Below, one piece after another: positions 1-8,550 of a DNA stretch of 64,000 bases. The notes beneath the pieces were generated by a model. It ran no database searches, had not been told where the DNA came from, and was given only the letters and a program-made list of their open reading frames with translations. This DNA is from Waddliaceae bacterium (GTDB taxonomy: Bacteria > Chlamydiota > Chlamydiia > Chlamydiales > GCA-2709385), in the NCBI GenBank assembly GCA_002709385.1, contig PAQS01000016.1:61621-125620 (forward strand), read 5' to 3'. Each line of letters begins with the position of its first letter. Position 1 is the first letter of the stretch. The position numbers were made by a program, and so were the translations under genes.

Positions 1-256
1 TATTTGTGGAGTTGACTCGCATAAAGCGAGGATACTGCCATAAGAAAAGAGAAATCTCTCGATTGCTAACTTGTCTAAAAGGGTCTTGATTATAAGAAGA
101 GGAAAGAGTGTTGCTAGTAAACTGCCCGCTAAGGAACATGGCTACTAGCACGATCACTATGAGTCCAGCAAAAAACCACATGGGGTATGGATTTGTAGTG
201 GACTCTTCGTGGATAAAGTCTTCTTCGCGTAGTTTTGTCGGCTTCTTCTTGCTCAC
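1..256 (-). CDS. membrane protein, N-terminal part (runs off the left edge)
   Basis: An open frame of 85 codons reads leftward from a GTG at 256 to the window edge with no stop. GGAGG lies 8 bases before the GTG, which supports that start. The protein begins with a charged cytoplasmic segment (about 25 residues, Lys/Glu rich) and then has one strongly hydrophobic segment (PMWFFAGLIVIVLVAMFL, about residues 26-43). A polar stretch containing REISLFLWQYPRFMRVN follows. I do not recognise the family. A bitopic envelope protein is the simplest reading. The rest of the gene is outside the window, so no function is offered. Confidence 0.6.
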   Translation of the reverse strand, partial: MSKKKPTKLREEDFIHEESTTNPYPMWFFAGLIVIVLVAMFLSGQFTSNTLSSSYNQDPFRQVSNREISLFLWQYPRFMRVNSTN

Positions 257-330
257 TAACTATATCCTCCAGATATTACATGTTCTTTATACTGGAGTTC
301 ACATAGAAGACACAAGATCTATACGACTAC

Positions 331-1557
331 TTAGTAGCCGTATGAGATCCTTCCATTGATGTAATCAGTTCTCATTGTTGCAAACTGACCTTCTAAAGCG
401 AAACCATCATGATACTCAAGAGAGACACGTAACTGACGCCCCTTACCTGGTAGTCTTCCCCAAGCCATACCTACTACGTAAGTTTGGTCGAGTTTATAGT
501 CATTCTCATCAAGATGACGCATATGGAAACCTAAAAACGGACCACTATATAGTCTAGTTTCTGGGTGACGGTTTCTTTTCAAGAAAACTTCAGCACCATA
601 CTCAGCGTATCCTGTTCCTGGATCAGCTTCACTGTCACCTCTTAGAACGTATCCAAGACCACAGTATACACGGATAGATGGACCAAAATGATACGCAACA
701 AAAGCATCAACAGCTTCAAAACTACGGTTCAAAAGCGTGATCGGTAAATTATCTAAAATATATTCATCACCTAAGTGCGAAGATATGTGATAAAGTCTGA
801 AACGGAACGACCAGTTTCCACAAAGATATGTTACTGGAATTCCGATGAAGTAGTCAGAGTTGATCAGAGGCTCTGAGTCACCCTCGATATCAAAAAGACT
901 CCAAACCCCAGCTTCTATTGAAACTTGCACAGCACCTTCATTGTCGCTACCAACACCAATCCATCGGTAAACAGGAACACGGTCTCCAAAAGAAACAGCT
1001 ACTGTTTTTCTTGAGAACGGATCATCTAGGTAACGGAAAGAAACTGATGACGTAATTGCTCTAGGATCAGCGGCAAACGGAGGAAAAAGCATGATTTGCT
1101 CAGGAAACCATTCACCTTGCGCAGCTTGGCGACTAGGCTGAACCTCTTCAACTCCCAAGCCAAAAGGGTCGATATCATCATTCATCACAACCACAGATTT
1201 AATTGTTGGTTGATCTTGAATAAGCATAACAACGCTAGCTGCAATGGATTCGTTAGGCGGAATATTGTAAATGGACGCTATCCCATTTTCCACAGAAATC
1301 ACTACATCGTATTCTGCGTAGTGCGTATCTAGTAGAGATTGTAGGTAGCCTTCTAGGTAGCTACTGTCTGCTACTTCTACAGGATGAAGAGGCGTAAACG
1401 TTTTAGTAGGAGGGGCTATCACCTTTGGACTTGGCTTAGCATCCTCCTTGTCTGCAGCATAAATAATCTCTGGAGGCTCAATAACATGGGCCTGTAATGT
1501 AACCGGTAGTGCTTTCATTACCAGTAAACTAAGAGACAAAAAGACGAGTTTTTTCAT
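331..1557 (-). CDS. DUF1207 family outer-membrane protein with BON-like N-terminus
   Basis: This 408-aa protein has a signal peptide (MKKLVFLSLSLLVMKALPVTLQA). Residues about 65-130 look like a BON-type alpha/beta unit. From about residue 145 to the end there are alternating amphipathic strands with aromatic girdles, ending in Tyr (RISYGY), as expected for an outer-membrane beta barrel. The motifs FPPFAADPR, VSFGDRVPVYRW and GPFLGFHMRH match what I know of DUF1207 (PF06727), a family seen in chlamydiae, planctomycetes and relatives whose role is unknown. It stands alone on its strand, with a weak ribosome site (AGGGGAC placed far upstream). Function beyond outer-membrane location is not inferred. 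Confidence 0.72.
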   Translation of the reverse strand: MKKLVFLSLSLLVMKALPVTLQAHVIEPPEIIYAADKEDAKPSPKVIAPPTKTFTPLHPVEVADSSYLEGYLQSLLDTHYAEYDVVISVENGIASIYNIPPNESIAASVVMLIQDQPTIKSVVVMNDDIDPFGLGVEEVQPSRQAAQGEWFPEQIMLFPPFAADPRAITSSVSFRYLDDPFSRKTVAVSFGDRVPVYRWIGVGSDNEGAVQVSIEAGVWSLFDIEGDSEPLINSDYFIGIPVTYLCGNWSFRFRLYHISSHLGDEYILDNLPITLLNRSFEAVDAFVAYHFGPSIRVYCGLGYVLRGDSEADPGTGYAEYGAEVFLKRNRHPETRLYSGPFLGFHMRHLDENDYKLDQTYVVGMAWGRLPGKGRQLRVSLEYHDGFALEGQFATMRTDYINGRISYGY

Positions 1558-1744
1558 AGCAATTATAGTCCCCTATATGATTGGGAATCTTATCCATTTG
1601 CAATAAGAAAGTTACTATCTGTCTCTATATTCAATAAAACATTTTATTTGCAAAGCATTTTCTATGCCAATTTTCGTACGTGCTTTTTCATTCTCCTCTT
1701 GCTTCTTGCGTTTATGTCGTGTTATCCTGAGGATTCTAGTATCG

Positions 1745-1825
<81 letters not shown>

Positions 1826-1886
1826 CCCTCACCTGCGAACACAATTCAGCTTGATTGATTATTCCTTTCAAACTAAGTTTTGTCGT

Positions 1887-1907
1887 CGCGGTGCGCTAGC
1901 GGTGTAA
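1887..1907 (+). other. candidate integrase/Xis arm sites, left end
   Basis: Two tandem GCGGTG motifs (GCGGTGCG and GCGGTGTAA) lie between the left att and the integrase gene. The same motif occurs three times just inside the right end at 10166-10195. Short direct repeats near both ends of tyrosine-recombinase elements are typical arm-type binding sites. That role is inferred. Confidence 0.4.
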
Positions 1908-1989
1908 CAAAATACACCTCCAATAGCCTCGCATTAAGCGAGCTAGCAAAGCCAACCGTTCAAACAGAAACTAAAAAAAGGTTTGAGCA

Positions 1990-3069
1990 ATGGCCTCTAT
2001 CTATAAAAGAAAATCGAAAACAGGCACCGGTCATACATGGAAAGCAGATGTTCGCCTTAAAGGACATCCTTCGGTAACAGCTTCTTTTCCCCGTAAACAA
2101 GAAGCTGATGACTGGGCTAGAGAAACCGAATACAAGATTCGCCAGGGGTTATACAACTTCGGACGAAAAGATCGGAATAATACTTTTGAACAGCTAATCA
2201 AACGTTACGTCGATGATGGAGTATTGGAGCATCATAAAGCCTCAAAAGATACCCTTCGACACTTGGACTATTTCACCAAACGTCTAGGTTCTTACGCATT
2301 GGTCCATCTAACACCAGAGAAATTGCTACAAGAGCGCAAATATCTGCAGTCAAGTTTAACAAATAAGGGAACTCCACGGAACCCAGCAACCATCAACCGC
2401 TATATGTCATCCTTAGGGGGACTCCTCAGCTATGCGCATAGAAATTTGCGGTGGATCGATGAAAATCCATGTTCCGGCATCATTAAACTTAAAGAAAACC
2501 CCAAGAAAAAACGGGTACTTAAACCTGAGGAAGAAATCCGTTTGCTGAAAGCGTGTAGGGAGAGCAAAGCCAATTACCTCTACTGTCTTGTTCTTCTCGC
2601 TATCACCACCGGGGCTCGTCAAGGGGAGCTACTGTCTTTACAATGGGATGATATCGATTTTGACAACCGCCTAGCCTACATTCGGACCTCAAAAAACGAT
2701 CGCCCTAGAACTGTAGGTCTTGTTCACTCCGTTGCTGATGAGCTGAAGTTGCTCCATAGCAATCGTGACCCACAAAAAACCTTAGTCTTTGCCTCGAAAA
2801 CAGCATTTGGCCGACTCGATCCTAAAAAGGCTTTTCAGGGAGCTCTTGTAAGGGCTGGTATCGAAGATTTCCAGTTTCACGGGCTACGTCACCATTACTG
2901 TACCGCTGGAGGCCACTTCGGAGCATCAGGAGGCCAACTGAGAGCACAACTCGGTCATAGCACTTCTTCAATGACAGACCATTATTCCCATCTTGATGCA
3001 GAATCCACGCGATTTATAGGAGAAGCTATTGAGAAACGACTAAATAGAGGTGATAGGAATGACAACTAG
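1990..3069 (+). CDS. int: tyrosine recombinase / integrase
   Basis: This 359-aa site-specific recombinase is next to the tRNA target. It has an N-terminal arm-binding region (MASIYKRKSKTGTGHTWKAD, residues 1-60), a SAM-like core-binding domain (about 65-160) and a catalytic domain (about 175-345). The catalytic set is visible: Arg in TGARQGELL (about 209), Lys in RTSKNDRPR, His-x-x-Arg in FHGLRHHY (about 297-300), His in QLGHST and the nucleophile Tyr in DHYSHL (about 332). The length is normal for phage-type integrases. Its product should catalyse recombination between the 49-bp repeats. The next gene starts within its last codons, so the two are probably co-transcribed. Confidence 0.96.
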   Translation: MASIYKRKSKTGTGHTWKADVRLKGHPSVTASFPRKQEADDWARETEYKIRQGLYNFGRKDRNNTFEQLIKRYVDDGVLEHHKASKDTLRHLDYFTKRLGSYALVHLTPEKLLQERKYLQSSLTNKGTPRNPATINRYMSSLGGLLSYAHRNLRWIDENPCSGIIKLKENPKKKRVLKPEEEIRLLKACRESKANYLYCLVLLAITTGARQGELLSLQWDDIDFDNRLAYIRTSKNDRPRTVGLVHSVADELKLLHSNRDPQKTLVFASKTAFGRLDPKKAFQGALVRAGIEDFQFHGLRHHYCTAGGHFGASGGQLRAQLGHSTSSMTDHYSHLDAESTRFIGEAIEKRLNRGDRNDN

Positions 3070-3766
3070 CACAGAAGGCTATAGAAAAGTAGGTGACCAC
3101 TTTCATAAATGCTTCTTTCCAGACACTCGGGCTCATGAGCTCTATCAAGCTTACTTTCGAGAAGAAATCTGGACACTCAAAGAATTTGGAGCTCTTACCG
3201 CCGGTCTTACTCCTGACCGGCTATGGGAAATTGAACAAAAGCAAGGCATTAATCCCTCACCCCTTGAAGTCAAACAAGCCTCTGCGGCACTAGGAACATG
3301 CATAAGCCTTATGGACTATAAAAAAGGCTGCATGGAGAAAAAAGCTTCGGGTACAGGAGAAACAATTTGGATGACTTGCTGGCAGTACATCAAATGGCTT
3401 GCCGAATCCAACACCCCTATAAGGACAAAGTTTTTTCGAGAATTACCTATGCACTTGATGGAAGTTTACCTTGAATTCACTTCCCCTGATCAGGTTTTGC
3501 GTACAAAAAGGGAAACATCCCGGCTATATCACAAGACCCTATACCTTAAACACGCTTCCGAACTAATGAAGTCAAGCGAAACAAGGTTGTCGCGTAAGCA
3601 GATATATGACCATCCAGCTATGCAGGCAATTATGGATCAGTTTCAAACCCCTCAGGGCGGACGCGCATCCTACAAGTATCGAACTATCACCAGTTCCTGG
3701 TTGGCTGAAATCGATAAGCAAAAACGAGGAAGGCCCAAAATTCAGCAAAGAACAGCTCCTCAATAA
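3059..3766 (+). CDS. unknown protein of the integrated element
   Basis: The ATG at 3059 is preceded by GAGGTGAT at proper spacing, so I prefer it to the in-frame GTG at 3050. The product is 235 aa. The frame overlaps the integrase stop by 11 bases. The protein is soluble and mixed helical, with a helix-turn-helix-like stretch near the middle of the N-terminal half (LKEFGALTAGLTPDRLWEIE) that recalls element-borne regulators. The C-terminal part, around SRKQIYDHPAMQAIM, is basic. I do not recognise a family. Position directly after int suggests a role in element control or replication, which is an inference. A hairpin terminator follows at 3777. Confidence 0.75.
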   Translation: MTTSTEGYRKVGDHFHKCFFPDTRAHELYQAYFREEIWTLKEFGALTAGLTPDRLWEIEQKQGINPSPLEVKQASAALGTCISLMDYKKGCMEKKASGTGETIWMTCWQYIKWLAESNTPIRTKFFRELPMHLMEVYLEFTSPDQVLRTKRETSRLYHKTLYLKHASELMKSSETRLSRKQIYDHPAMQAIMDQFQTPQGGRASYKYRTITSSWLAEIDKQKRGRPKIQQRTAPQ

Positions 3767-3776
3767 ATACAGTGTC

Positions 3777-3797
3777 AAGCCCAAAGAATGGGCTTTT
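3777..3797 (+). terminator. Rho-independent terminator after the int operon
   Basis: The stem AAGCCCA / TGGGCTT has a 5-base loop and is followed by TT then CCC. It lies 11 bases after the stop of the preceding gene. The U tract is short, so efficiency is uncertain. It separates the integrase pair from the Xis-replication gene group that starts at 3892. Confidence 0.6.
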
Positions 3798-3891
3798 CCC
3801 CCTCTGTGAAAAATACAGTCCATGATCCTTAGCTAAAAATAAACATTAGAATTGAAGCAAACCCAGTTCCAACCCATTTTTAGGAGGATCT

Positions 3892-4101
3892 ATGGACGCG
3901 AAAGAGTACCTAACACCTGAGCACATTATCGAAAGGCCTGAATATCCATTCAGCCACGGTCAGATGCGCCACTATCTATCAAAACGGCACAGAAACGGGC
4001 TTGCAAAGGCAGTCCGAAAAATTGGAAAACGACTGTACCTTCGAAAAGATCTATTTGAGCAATGGATCGAGTCCCAAGCAGACAAAGGAGGAAAGTCATG
4101 A
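3892..4101 (+). CDS. Xis/AlpA-like helix-turn-helix DNA-binding protein
   Basis: This is a 69-aa protein with an excellent ribosome site (AGGAGG, 6 bases before ATG). The order is a short helix (AKEYLTPEHII), the recognition region SHGQMRHYLSKRHRNG, then the wing GKRLYLRKDLFEQWIE. This matches MerR/AlpA-type excisionase domains, in which the wing phrase I-G-K-R-x-x-x-x-x-D-x-x-x-W-I is diagnostic. In phage satellites such proteins regulate int and direct excision. It overlaps the following primase-like gene by 4 bases and heads the replication operon. Confidence 0.85.
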   Translation: MDAKEYLTPEHIIERPEYPFSHGQMRHYLSKRHRNGLAKAVRKIGKRLYLRKDLFEQWIESQADKGGKS

Positions 4102-4409
4102 GAAATTGTCGATTCATTCTCAACGCCCAGGAAATTAAAGACGGAATCGCTTCATATGACTTTTATGTGAGAGAGCAAAACCTACAAGGCTACCGTACCC
4201 ATGGATGGGTCGTTGCAGGCTACTGCCCTTTTCACGAAGACGGAAACCCTGGAAGCTTCAAGATTCATACTGATAGTGGAGCTTTCAAATGCTGGTCATG
4301 TGGTACGTCTGGACGTGATATTATTGACTTTTTGATTCAAAGAGACGGGCTGAGTTTTCGCGAAGCACTACAGAAACTCTGCAATGACTGGGGGATTTCT
4401 ACATGCTAA
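4098..4409 (+). CDS. CHC2-type zinc-finger primase domain protein
   Basis: The ATG at 4098 follows AAAGGAGGAAAG, giving a 103-aa product. The zinc ribbon is complete: Cys43 and His46 in GYCPFHEDG, and Cys65 and Cys68 in FKCWSCGTSG. The following RDIIDFL is typical of DnaG-type N-terminal domains, which read template DNA during primer synthesis. There is no TOPRIM or polymerase domain here. A TOPRIM is at the start of the next protein, whose gene overlaps by 7 bases, so the primase is split over two genes. This is a recurring layout in satellite and plasmid replication modules. Confidence 0.9.
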   Translation: MRNCRFILNAQEIKDGIASYDFYVREQNLQGYRTHGWVVAGYCPFHEDGNPGSFKIHTDSGAFKCWSCGTSGRDIIDFLIQRDGLSFREALQKLCNDWGISTC

Positions 4410-6475
4410 GTATGGACTCTCTTATTAGTGTCCAGAACTCTCAACCTGGATACAAAAATCACTGGCTTTATACCGATAACAGTATACCTGTAATGTGTGT
4501 TGCTAGGTACGACCAAGGAAAAGACAAAACCTTTCGACAGTTCATACCTGATCAAGGTGATTGGCTAGAGGGCATGTGCAGTGCCCCCTACCCTTTATAC
4601 GGGCTCAGCACGCTTGCTAACCCTCTTTGCTTAGACTCCATCATTATAACCGAAGGAGAGAAAAACTGCAGCCTAGTACACCAACTAGGCTGGCCAGCGC
4701 TTACAACTGTACTTGGTTCTTCAAACCCCGATAAATCAGATTGGACCCCGCTTCGCCACTTTAACCGTTATATTATCTTGAGAGACAACGATAAACCTGG
4801 TATCGATTACACCCGATCTGTAAGCCGACTGTTACGGTCCATAAATCCAGACTGTCAAGTTTTCGTGGTCAACCTCTGCTCTTCTTCAAAAGGTGGAGAT
4901 TTGATTGATTGGGCCCAGGCTACTGTTTTACTAGGTTCTCAATGGGATGAATATTCTCCGTTAAAAGTACCACAAATAGAAAGCCTCAAATCTGCTTTGG
5001 AAGTAGAAATTAAAAAGCAAATGGTTGAGGTTGAACAGTGTCCAAAAGTAGGATTCAAACCTATTGAAGCCTGCTTCTCTGGAGAGCCGCAGGAATTAGA
5101 ACTCAAACTACATCCGGTCCCCTCTTTCCCCCTGGAGGTATTTCCAACCGACATAGCCGAGTTTCTTCGTATTCAATCTGCTCAAGTCTCCCAAGTTCCA
5201 GATTTTGCAGCCACAATATTGCTCTTAGTGGTTGCAGGGCTAATAGGGCGATCCATACAACTCAAAATGCGTCCCAATGGGACATGGATTGAAGTTGCAA
5301 ATGCTTGGGGATGCATCGTAGGTTCTCCTTCAAGCAAAAAGAGTCCTATCATGCGTACAATCATGAATCTTCTAAGGCCTCTGGAGAATAAGGCTCAGGA
5401 AGAGTATCAGCAGGCCTTCAAAGCATATAAAGCTAAGCAGCGCGAGGGCAAAGAGAATGGTGAAGAATTTGACGAATGTCTTCCCACGCTCCGACGATAC
5501 ATTACCGACGATACGACCACACCTAAGCTACGCGAACTTTTTGCAGGTAATCCACGAGGTTTAATTCTGAGGAATGATGAACTTAAGGGTCAGCTTGATA
5601 AACTTGACAAACCAGGAGCTGAAGGAGATCGATCCTTCTTAATGAACTGTTGGTCTGGGCTCGAGTGTTATTCAGAAGATCGAATGTGTCGTGAATCACA
5701 AATCAACATACCTCCTGCTTTGACCTGGGTAGGATGTATTCCACCCACTGCGCTACAAAAGTACCTCCGTGAAGCAATGGGGCGAGGTAGTGGAGCTGAC
5801 GGATTCATGCAAAGATTTCAGTTCGTCTGCTACCCCGACACCATCAAGGAGTTCACTCTCTCTGAAGAAGAGATACCCTCAGACTTACATAAGCAAATAT
5901 ATTGTCGCCTGGAAAACTTAGACAAACAGTCTCAGGCTGAGTTCATGGAGATTGTATTTAGCCCAGAGGCTCAAGATCGATTTGATCAATGGCTAATTGC
6001 TCACGAAACTGATTCAAGGTCGGGTCGGCATCCTGTGTATTGGGAAAGCCATCTCGGCAAACAAGCTAAGCTTGTAGCGGTAGCATGTATCGTGTTGCAT
6101 AGCCTTGATGAGTCCATAAAGCACTCTCCAAAAACTGAAGTTTCCATAGGGACACTGGAAAAGGCACTGAGCCTACAAAAGTACTATGAAGCTCATGCTC
6201 TCCGATGTTACGAAAGTATCTGTGGAAGCATTTTGGAAGATGCAAGGGCGATACTACGTATACTCAGGGAAAAACGTATTGCAACACGATTCAAAGCCCA
6301 AGATATCTACCGCTCAGGAATCGGTGGTTTTGAGGATGGAGCTCGAGTAAAAGCAGCCCTGGAACTACTAGAGGATAAGGGTTGGTTAGTAAGAGAAAAG
6401 GTCTCCTCTTCAGGTAATGGTGGACGAGGTCATGAGTTTTGGAATCTACACCCCAGAGCCTTCAGTAAAGAATAG
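4403..6475 (+). CDS. TOPRIM-DUF3987 replication protein (primase/helicase-like)
   Basis: The product is 690 aa. Residues about 75-180 form a TOPRIM-like fold with the acidic signature ITEGEK (about 80) and the aspartates of RDNDKPG (about 127). From about 245 it becomes a DUF3987-type region (FPTDIAEFLRIQSAQ, then FAATILLLVVAGLIGRSI) with a Walker-A-like GSPSSKKSP (about 308) and the acidic LILRNDELKGQLDKLD motif. The C-terminal part has a winged-helix look (LELLEDKGWLVREKV). DUF3987 proteins are replication ATPase-like proteins of phages, satellites and islands. With the preceding zinc-finger protein it should form the element's own replication initiation/priming system. Confidence 0.88.
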   Translation: MLSMDSLISVQNSQPGYKNHWLYTDNSIPVMCVARYDQGKDKTFRQFIPDQGDWLEGMCSAPYPLYGLSTLANPLCLDSIIITEGEKNCSLVHQLGWPALTTVLGSSNPDKSDWTPLRHFNRYIILRDNDKPGIDYTRSVSRLLRSINPDCQVFVVNLCSSSKGGDLIDWAQATVLLGSQWDEYSPLKVPQIESLKSALEVEIKKQMVEVEQCPKVGFKPIEACFSGEPQELELKLHPVPSFPLEVFPTDIAEFLRIQSAQVSQVPDFAATILLLVVAGLIGRSIQLKMRPNGTWIEVANAWGCIVGSPSSKKSPIMRTIMNLLRPLENKAQEEYQQAFKAYKAKQREGKENGEEFDECLPTLRRYITDDTTTPKLRELFAGNPRGLILRNDELKGQLDKLDKPGAEGDRSFLMNCWSGLECYSEDRMCRESQINIPPALTWVGCIPPTALQKYLREAMGRGSGADGFMQRFQFVCYPDTIKEFTLSEEEIPSDLHKQIYCRLENLDKQSQAEFMEIVFSPEAQDRFDQWLIAHETDSRSGRHPVYWESHLGKQAKLVAVACIVLHSLDESIKHSPKTEVSIGTLEKALSLQKYYEAHALRCYESICGSILEDARAILRILREKRIATRFKAQDIYRSGIGGFEDGARVKAALELLEDKGWLVREKVSSSGNGGRGHEFWNLHPRAFSKE

Positions 6476-6480
6476 ATACA

Positions 6481-6526
6481 TACCCGAATAAACTGAATAA
6501 ATGAGTTGATTCAGTTTATTCGGGTA
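6481..6526 (+). repeat. 18-bp perfect inverted repeat after the replication gene
   Basis: TACCCGAATAAACTGAAT (6481-6498) is repeated as its exact reverse complement at 6509-6526, around a 10-base loop. It starts 6 bases after the stop of the replication protein. No T tract follows on the plus strand, so it is not a standard terminator. It may be a processed 3' end, an operator or part of the element's replication origin. Confidence 0.6.
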
Positions 6527-6552
6527 CTAAACAAGATACAAGGAGATTAGTA

Positions 6553-7059
6553 GTGTCCTCTCAAAGACAAATTACAGCAAATCGAGCAAATGCAAAACGT
6601 TCTAGCGGCCCCAAAAGTTCTAGAGGAAAAGCATCATCGAGTCAAAATGCCTTAAAGCACGGCGCACTCAGTCAGCAAATTGTGATCGCAGGAGAAAGCA
6701 TCAAGGACTACGAAAACTTACATGAAAAGCTTTTAGAAGACCTCAAGCCAGAAGGAGAACTAGAGCGACTCCTTGTAGATAAAATAACCATATATGCCTG
6801 GCGACTTCGCCGCATTATCTACATCGAGTCTGCAATGTTCTCTGATCGATTAAAATATGAGCATGATTCATTCGCTTCCGAAAAGATGTTCGAGGGTTTT
6901 ACCCTTCAAAAACTATCCGCAATGAATCGATACGAAACAGCTATTTCACGGCAATTCTATCGCGCCGCGAAACAGCTTCAGGAGCTCCAGCAAAATAGGT
7001 TGAAAGATATTCACCAACGCACAGATTTTTCTCTATATAGAGAAATTGGGTTCGTTTAG
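6553..7059 (+). CDS. small basic protein, unknown, element-borne
   Basis: This 168-aa protein has a GTG start with AGGAG 8 bases upstream. It opens with a Lys/Arg/Ser-rich segment of the type ANRANAKRSSGPKSSRGKA...NALKHG, which I recognise as a recurrent N-terminus of uncharacterised proteins in phages and large-genome bacteria. The remainder is helical, with coiled-coil-like heptads from about 55 to 165. No catalytic motif is seen. DNA binding is plausible from charge. It is the last gene of the plus-strand replication group. Confidence 0.7.
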   Translation: MSSQRQITANRANAKRSSGPKSSRGKASSSQNALKHGALSQQIVIAGESIKDYENLHEKLLEDLKPEGELERLLVDKITIYAWRLRRIIYIESAMFSDRLKYEHDSFASEKMFEGFTLQKLSAMNRYETAISRQFYRAAKQLQELQQNRLKDIHQRTDFSLYREIGFV

Positions 7060-7069
7060 AAATTTACAG

Positions 7070-7732
7070 CTAATAAAGCTTTGACCCATAATTTTTTACA
7101 AGATACCCGTCATGCTTTAAGTCTTTTCTATACTCCTTAGCCCATTTCCAGATTTTTTCCTGTGTATCTATAACCCTTTTCTTTTGCGGTTCGTCATTGA
7201 CTCCATGAGCAATGGGGCGCAACATTACTCTTGAACAAACGCCAAAAAAACTTTCCATGAGTCCTTCAAACTGACCTTTGTTATGTAATGTAGCGGTTAC
7301 TTGAGTAATCAAAATCCCCAAACGTCTAATCAATGAAGCGCACTCATCCACAGAGTCAACAATTTTAGTTTTTGGCTGAAATTGATTCATATCTTCTCTA
7401 TTCAGGGCAATTTGCAGGTCTTCTCTTTCAGAGCTGTCAGCCATAATCAGATATTGAGTTGCCTCTTTAAACTCGTTAATCAAGTCCCGACATGCTGAAC
7501 CAATGAAGGCAGGATCTCTATTTTCTACTAAAAACCGAACTTGCATCTCCACACCCGACTTCTCTAACTCTTCTAGCAAATTGAGTCCTGCTCGCACATC
7601 ATCATAGTCATTAAGGAAAGGTAAATTTTTTAGTTCATGCAGTTTGGAGTTTGGAACAGCGACTGCTATGGAGACCGATACTTCGGGATAGATCTGTATT
7701 CCCTGAGCTATTATTACTACTCTACTATTCAC
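7070..7732 (-). CDS. unknown protein, reversed cargo gene of the element
   Basis: AAAGGAGG stands 4 bases before a GTG at 7732, which I take as the start (220 aa). An in-frame ATG 15 bases upstream lacks a site. The protein is soluble. It begins with a beta-rich segment (SRVVIIAQGIQIYPEVSVSIAVAVP) and continues as long helices, ending in KHDGYLVKNYGSKLY. I do not recognise the family. It is the only gene of the element on the minus strand, tail to tail with the replication group and head to head with the DUF4365 pair. That placement is typical of cargo. Confidence 0.7.
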   Translation of the reverse strand: MNSRVVIIAQGIQIYPEVSVSIAVAVPNSKLHELKNLPFLNDYDDVRAGLNLLEELEKSGVEMQVRFLVENRDPAFIGSACRDLINEFKEATQYLIMADSSEREDLQIALNREDMNQFQPKTKIVDSVDECASLIRRLGILITQVTATLHNKGQFEGLMESFFGVCSRVMLRPIAHGVNDEPQKKRVIDTQEKIWKWAKEYRKDLKHDGYLVKNYGSKLY

Positions 7733-7922
7733 AAAACCTCCTTTAACCATAAAAACAAACAAGATAAACAATTTATTATAACAATAGTAAATTTATTAGC
7801 ATGAACTTTTATCGAATCGATCAGGATTAATGGACTCACGAAATGTGAAATGTGTTATCAGAGTTAAGTGTGCAAATTACAGTCACGGCGAAGCATATTT
7901 TGAATTGAACTCTGCTTTCTCG

Positions 7923-7937
7923 TACACTGTAAGTGTA
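7923..7937. promoter_or_regulatory. candidate operator between divergent cargo genes
   Basis: TACACT-GTA-AGTGTA is a perfect 6-bp inverted repeat with a 3-base spacer, 70 bases before the DUF4365 gene, in the 274-base gap between the divergent cargo genes. It could bind a repressor. Short palindromes also occur by chance in AT-rich DNA. Confidence 0.3.
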
Positions 7938-8006
7938 TCACCTTTAGCATTATCGAAGAAAACATACAGAGCACCATGACTTTTTCAGTCCCTAGGACGG
8001 CCTTGC

Positions 8007-8540
8007 ATGATTAGTGAAGAGCACATCAAAGAAAATTTAAGCCGAGCGTATGTACAGGCTATAGCTGCCAAAGCTGGAATTAATATCGAAATCGATGGCA
8101 GAAGCCAAGATTACGGCTTTGATGGCACTTTCCATCAAGTTAATCTGATAAGAGGAAAACTAGTAGACAGCGGAGTCTCTATTGATTTTCAACTTAAAGC
8201 AAGCATCAACTTTACAATTGAAACCGACTCTATTTCATACGCCCTAGACTCAGGAAACTACAATTCTCTAGCTTATCGAGCCTCCACCCCCCGAGCAACG
8301 CCTGCTGTACTCGTTTTGCTTACTTTACCTAAAGACACTCGCGAATGGATAAACCTGGATGAACAACAACTTATTTTAAAAAACTGTTGCTACTGGGAAG
8401 TAGTTTCTTCCAAATTTACCCAAAATACCAGCTCTAAAACAATAAAAATTCCGAGACGCCAGCTACTAACTCCTGAATCGTTACAAAAGATCTTGCAGTC
8501 AGTCGAACTAAACGGGAACATTATTTCCGACGAGGACTAG
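8007..8540 (+). CDS. DUF4365 domain protein (PD-(D/E)xK nuclease-like)
   Basis: The 177-aa product carries the features I associate with DUF4365: an N-terminal helix ending in RAYVQAIAAKAGINIEI, then the acidic motif SQDYGFDGTFH, then a strand with SIDFQLKAS. The Asp of DYGFDG and the Q-x-K of FQLKAS fit the metal-binding arrangement of PD-(D/E)xK nucleases. No other domain is present. The ribosome site is weak. The next gene begins 10 bases after its stop, so the two are almost surely an operon. Such proteins are frequent in defence and mobile contexts. Nuclease activity here is inferred. Confidence 0.75.
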   Translation: MISEEHIKENLSRAYVQAIAAKAGINIEIDGRSQDYGFDGTFHQVNLIRGKLVDSGVSIDFQLKASINFTIETDSISYALDSGNYNSLAYRASTPRATPAVLVLLTLPKDTREWINLDEQQLILKNCCYWEVVSSKFTQNTSSKTIKIPRRQLLTPESLQKILQSVELNGNIISDED

Positions 8541-8550
8541 GTTAAAAGAT

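Noticed and set aside
108..359. Plus-strand 83-codon frame at the left edge
   Set aside because: It is antisense to a minus-strand frame that has a GGAGG site, a good GTG start and a membrane segment, and lacks such support itself.
3050..3058. GTG at 3050 as the start of the gene after int
   Set aside because: The ATG at 3059 has a better placed GAGGTG site.
4062..4097. Longer N-terminus for the zinc-finger primase protein
   Set aside because: The upstream codons lie inside the HTH gene. The ATG at 4098 has a near-perfect ribosome site and gives the normal domain start.
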